Of a DNA stretch of 15,282 nucleotides, positions 12,527-15,282 are shown one piece after another. The notes below the pieces were generated by a model, which ran no database searches, was not told the DNA's origin, and saw only the letters and a list, made by a program, of their open reading frames with translations. Position 1 is the first letter of the stretch. Every line of letters starts with the position of its first letter. The stretch is from Gammaproteobacteria bacterium (GTDB taxonomy: Bacteria; Pseudomonadota; Gammaproteobacteria; SZUA-229). The position numbers were made by a program, and so were the translations under genes. The stretch spans positions 1 to 15,282 of the forward strand of contig WTCC01000057.1 in the NCBI GenBank assembly GCA_013138755.1, read 5' to 3'.

Positions 12527-15212
12527 AGGATTTGTTGTCTAAAGTTGCTGAATAATAACTTGCACATTCTTTCAACCAGGGGTCTGATCTATCTTGAAGC
12601 CATCTGGTCAACTCATTAATATTTTTAAAAGGTGAATTATTGTTACCGGTCTTATTTGAGGACATGGATTCATCAAATAGAGGCAATATGAGTTTAGCGA
12701 GCTTTTTGTTGTTTAGCATTGTAAGTAATTCATACGCATTCGAAAACTGTCTCTTATCTTTACTGTTTAATCCTGCACGTATGACAGCGATGTCTTCCTC
12801 ATGATTCGATGCCTGAATAGCGTAAAGAGAGAGATCGGTGATATCAATGATTCGCTCTTTTAGTGTCAATGTTAGTAGCGTCATCTCCTGTGAGTTGCTT
12901 CTGTCCATATCTTTTATAAAATGACAGGCATTCTTTAACTTTCTAGCTTCATCGGCAAGAAACAAGCTTATTGATTGCATTGTACTAGCGTCTGTACCAG
13001 CCGCCATTAAATATTTAAGCATCGTCTGTATGCTACGTGGGGATCTCATGTACTTACTGGTCAGTAACTGCTTAACGTATTCAATATCATCCGGCTCAGT
13101 AGAAGAAAGCGTCTTTATTGCATTATCTCTGACATTAGGATGTTGGTCTTCGAGTGCATTGGATAATAATTTCTCACGTTCAGCAGTTGATAACAAGGCA
13201 ATTGTATTTATACATGCCTCTCTGATATCACAGTCATCATTTGTTGATAAAGATAGAATTTCATCTTCAATGTTTTCGAAGCTCCCAGTCGGCCAGGTGG
13301 ATAGTATATTGAGTCCAACTTTATTGCAGTACTTATCATCATGTCGTAACAGTTTCCTGATTCTTTGTTGGACGATTTGTCTCAGGGGAGGTTGAAGGTA
13401 GATTGTTTTAAAATCAGTAGTGAGTAAGTCTACAGCGGGTATATAACTACTCTCATCATCACTCTTAAGCATATCTCCCCATTCAGTGATAGCTTTTTCA
13501 GATAACTCCTGAATCGGGTAGCGCAGTACGCCATATATGCCTGCTGCTTTCATTCTTGGTTCTGAATTATCTAATAATGCTTCCACGCGGTATTTTTCAT
13601 CTGGATTACGTGAATGAAATAATGTTTTCAATATAGTTGCATCAAGATGAATGTCACCGCTACCTAGTATTTCTATAAGGCTATCCCTGGAATTAGTCGA
13701 TTCTATTGACTGTAAAATCTTTATCATCTGGTCTTTAACGGAATCATTTGAATCTTTTATTCGTTGTGGGATAAGTAATGCTGCTCTGTCTGGTGCCGAC
13801 TTACTTAATACATCTGCATAGACAATACTGATGTCATCATCATTGCTGAGCACTCCTTGTTCCAGTGTTTTAATAACATCTTTTTGATTGCCTTGTAAAA
13901 AGCAATTGATATATTTGTCAGGGACGAATAAGCGTTTTTTAAGATTAGATAGAATTTCTTTTGCGTACGCTTGATTCATTTCACTATTGAAAATCAGAAA
14001 AGCAATGGAGCAAGCTAAGCCAATAATAAGAAAGTTATGTATGTCGTCAAAGCTCTGTGTCAATAATAAAAATATGCCAGCAAAGGCTAATCCTAATGGT
14101 ATAACTAGAACAACTGCGATGGCCTGTGCGCGACCTTGTAATTGTGAAGGTAATGAAGAGTTGAAAATATTACGTACAGGCTTGGCAAAGGCCGGCATTA
14201 GTGTGTCTTTATTAAAGCTACCAAAGATGGCTGCGGGTAAGGAGAAACTAAAGAGTAAAAAAGAGTAGCTGAAGATACTGGTTAGTGGAAAAATATAATT
14301 TACTTTTTTTAGGCCATGGCTACATATAAGTCGATTTGTTAATAATAGCTGAATCAGTAACGCAATAGCACCCGTGGCAGCAGTGAGTATGCCAAAGAAA
14401 GTGCTGAGAGATTCTTCTGTTTCAAATTGTTCAGTGTAGATATTATTAACAGCATAGGCTAGTACGTATACGGAAACGACCATGAAAAACAAACTGAATG
14501 AGGCCATCCGTAATAGCCGTGATGTTTTCATCAGTTTTAAACCTTGAGAGAGCTGCTCGAATGATTGTTTGAGTCTGGAGCTACCTTTTCTGCCTGATCT
14601 AAAATAGGGTGATACGCCGTTATTAGTGTGCCAGTATCTGATTATCAGGTAACTAATAAAAAGTAATAGTATCCACAGCAGCATCATATTCTTCACACCT
14701 AGATAGGGCGATGCGGTAGCCAGCATAATGCCACCTGAAATCACACCAATTTGATGTCCTGCTAATATGATAGGTGTCAGTCTCTTGGATTGAGTCTGTA
14801 CAAAATTTTGACTGATATAGACTGCGCTGTGAATAAGCAGAAGCTCTGACGCAACTTCGTATAAAAGAAAAAAGGCAGGGTAAACCAGGTTTGTCGTCCA
14901 GTAACTGGCTGCGTACCAATTCCCCAGTAGCGATAATGCTAATATAGTAAATAATATTTTGTAAAATTTTTCAGGTGGCAAGCGATCAACAAAGGCAGCA
15001 TAAACGATACTGACCATGCACAAAATTACACTGGTAATGATGTACATCAACGGTAAGTATTCAATGCCATAACGCTTGAAAAATAGAGCTTCAGACGCAC
15101 CACGCCCTAACGCCATACCGGCACCAACACAAAAAAACAAGGTGAGGAAATAAAATACCTGACGTTGTTCGCCACTCTTAATTAATAGTAAATTAGAAAT
15201 TTTTTGTAGCAT
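12519..15212 (-). CDS. MFS/ATP-ADP-translocase-like carrier fused to HEAT-like repeat domain
   Basis: The first ~410 of 897 residues hold about twelve hydrophobic helices and read like the carrier group around the Npt1/Npt2 nucleotide transporters, with GRGASEALFFKRYGIEYLPLMY near the N-terminus and MPAFAKPVRNIFNSSLPSQLQGRAQA as a conserved loop. From about residue 430 the protein is soluble and alpha-helical, with HEAT-like units such as NSEPRMKAAGIYGVLRYP, NDDCDIREACINTIALLST and DQHPNVRDNAIKTLSS. Nucleotide transport is possible but not shown; proteins of this architecture are mostly uncharacterised. The ATG at 15212 has no strong ribosome site. A GGTAT-GGA-ATACC palindrome (15254-15266) lies 41 bp upstream. 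It is first in a three-gene unit with the nucleotide-binding protein and the FnIII-like protein. Confidence 0.82.
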   Translation of the reverse strand: MLQKISNLLLIKSGEQRQVFYFLTLFFCVGAGMALGRGASEALFFKRYGIEYLPLMYIITSVILCMVSIVYAAFVDRLPPEKFYKILFTILALSLLGNWYAASYWTTNLVYPAFFLLYEVASELLLIHSAVYISQNFVQTQSKRLTPIILAGHQIGVISGGIMLATASPYLGVKNMMLLWILLLFISYLIIRYWHTNNGVSPYFRSGRKGSSRLKQSFEQLSQGLKLMKTSRLLRMASFSLFFMVVSVYVLAYAVNNIYTEQFETEESLSTFFGILTAATGAIALLIQLLLTNRLICSHGLKKVNYIFPLTSIFSYSFLLFSFSLPAAIFGSFNKDTLMPAFAKPVRNIFNSSLPSQLQGRAQAIAVVLVIPLGLAFAGIFLLLTQSFDDIHNFLIIGLACSIAFLIFNSEMNQAYAKEILSNLKKRLFVPDKYINCFLQGNQKDVIKTLEQGVLSNDDDISIVYADVLSKSAPDRAALLIPQRIKDSNDSVKDQMIKILQSIESTNSRDSLIEILGSGDIHLDATILKTLFHSRNPDEKYRVEALLDNSEPRMKAAGIYGVLRYPIQELSEKAITEWGDMLKSDDESSYIPAVDLLTTDFKTIYLQPPLRQIVQQRIRKLLRHDDKYCNKVGLNILSTWPTGSFENIEDEILSLSTNDDCDIREACINTIALLSTAEREKLLSNALEDQHPNVRDNAIKTLSSTEPDDIEYVKQLLTSKYMRSPRSIQTMLKYLMAAGTDASTMQSISLFLADEARKLKNACHFIKDMDRSNSQEMTLLTLTLKERIIDITDLSLYAIQASNHEEDIAVIRAGLNSKDKRQFSNAYELLTMLNNKKLAKLILPLFDESMSSNKTGNNNSPFKNINELTRWLQDRSDPWLKECASYYSATLDNKSYV

Positions 15213-15282
15213 GAATATGAAATGCCTACATCATGTTCTAGAGTAAATTTCTTGGTATGGAATACCGAGTGGGTGCAGAATA

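Overview
The window looks like chromosome from an AT-rich gammaproteobacterium. The support is a MltF-type lytic transglycosylase, a YbdG-type MscS channel, a HopJ-family protein, a DUF938 methyltransferase and an ssrA-like RNA whose 3' end reads like gammaproteobacterial tmRNA. Nothing allows a genus to be named. There are no phage genes, transposase genes, CRISPR arrays or tRNAs.

Layout. Positions 1-708 (-) hold the start of an exported, probable outer-membrane barrel protein that runs off the left edge. Then come a DUF938 SAM methyltransferase (783-1376 +), a small two-helix membrane protein (1430-1768 +), a HopJ-family protein (1812-2171 -) and mltF (2279-3715 +). Positions 3718-4307 are nearly gene-free, with a doubtful small ORF and a clean intrinsic terminator. 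YbdG-type channel 4308-5525 (-) follows. Positions 5697-5969 (-) carry a compact RNA gene with a -10 box, tmRNA-like 5' and 3' ends, an encoded CCA and a terminator, but it is only about 195 nt long and has no recognisable tag frame. Just upstream of it lies a 188-bp MITE-like element (6030-6217) with 20-bp terminal inverted repeats, a 7-bp target duplication and an internal REP-like palindrome.

The right half holds two convergent gene groups whose stop codons are 17 bp apart. The plus-strand group encodes two paralogous single-pass coiled-coil proteins, a LolA-like periplasmic protein and a 921-residue RND/MMPL exporter with a C-terminal cyclic-nucleotide-binding domain. The minus-strand group encodes a carrier related to the ATP/ADP translocase group fused to a HEAT-like helical domain, a stand-alone cyclic-nucleotide-binding protein whose gene overlaps the carrier gene, and an exported FnIII-like protein.

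Working model (inference): the plus-strand group moves a lipid or lipoprotein-like substrate across the envelope. Both groups pair a membrane carrier with a cyclic-nucleotide sensor, which suggests shared second-messenger control. This pairing and the shortened ssrA-like RNA are the two most unusual things in the window.
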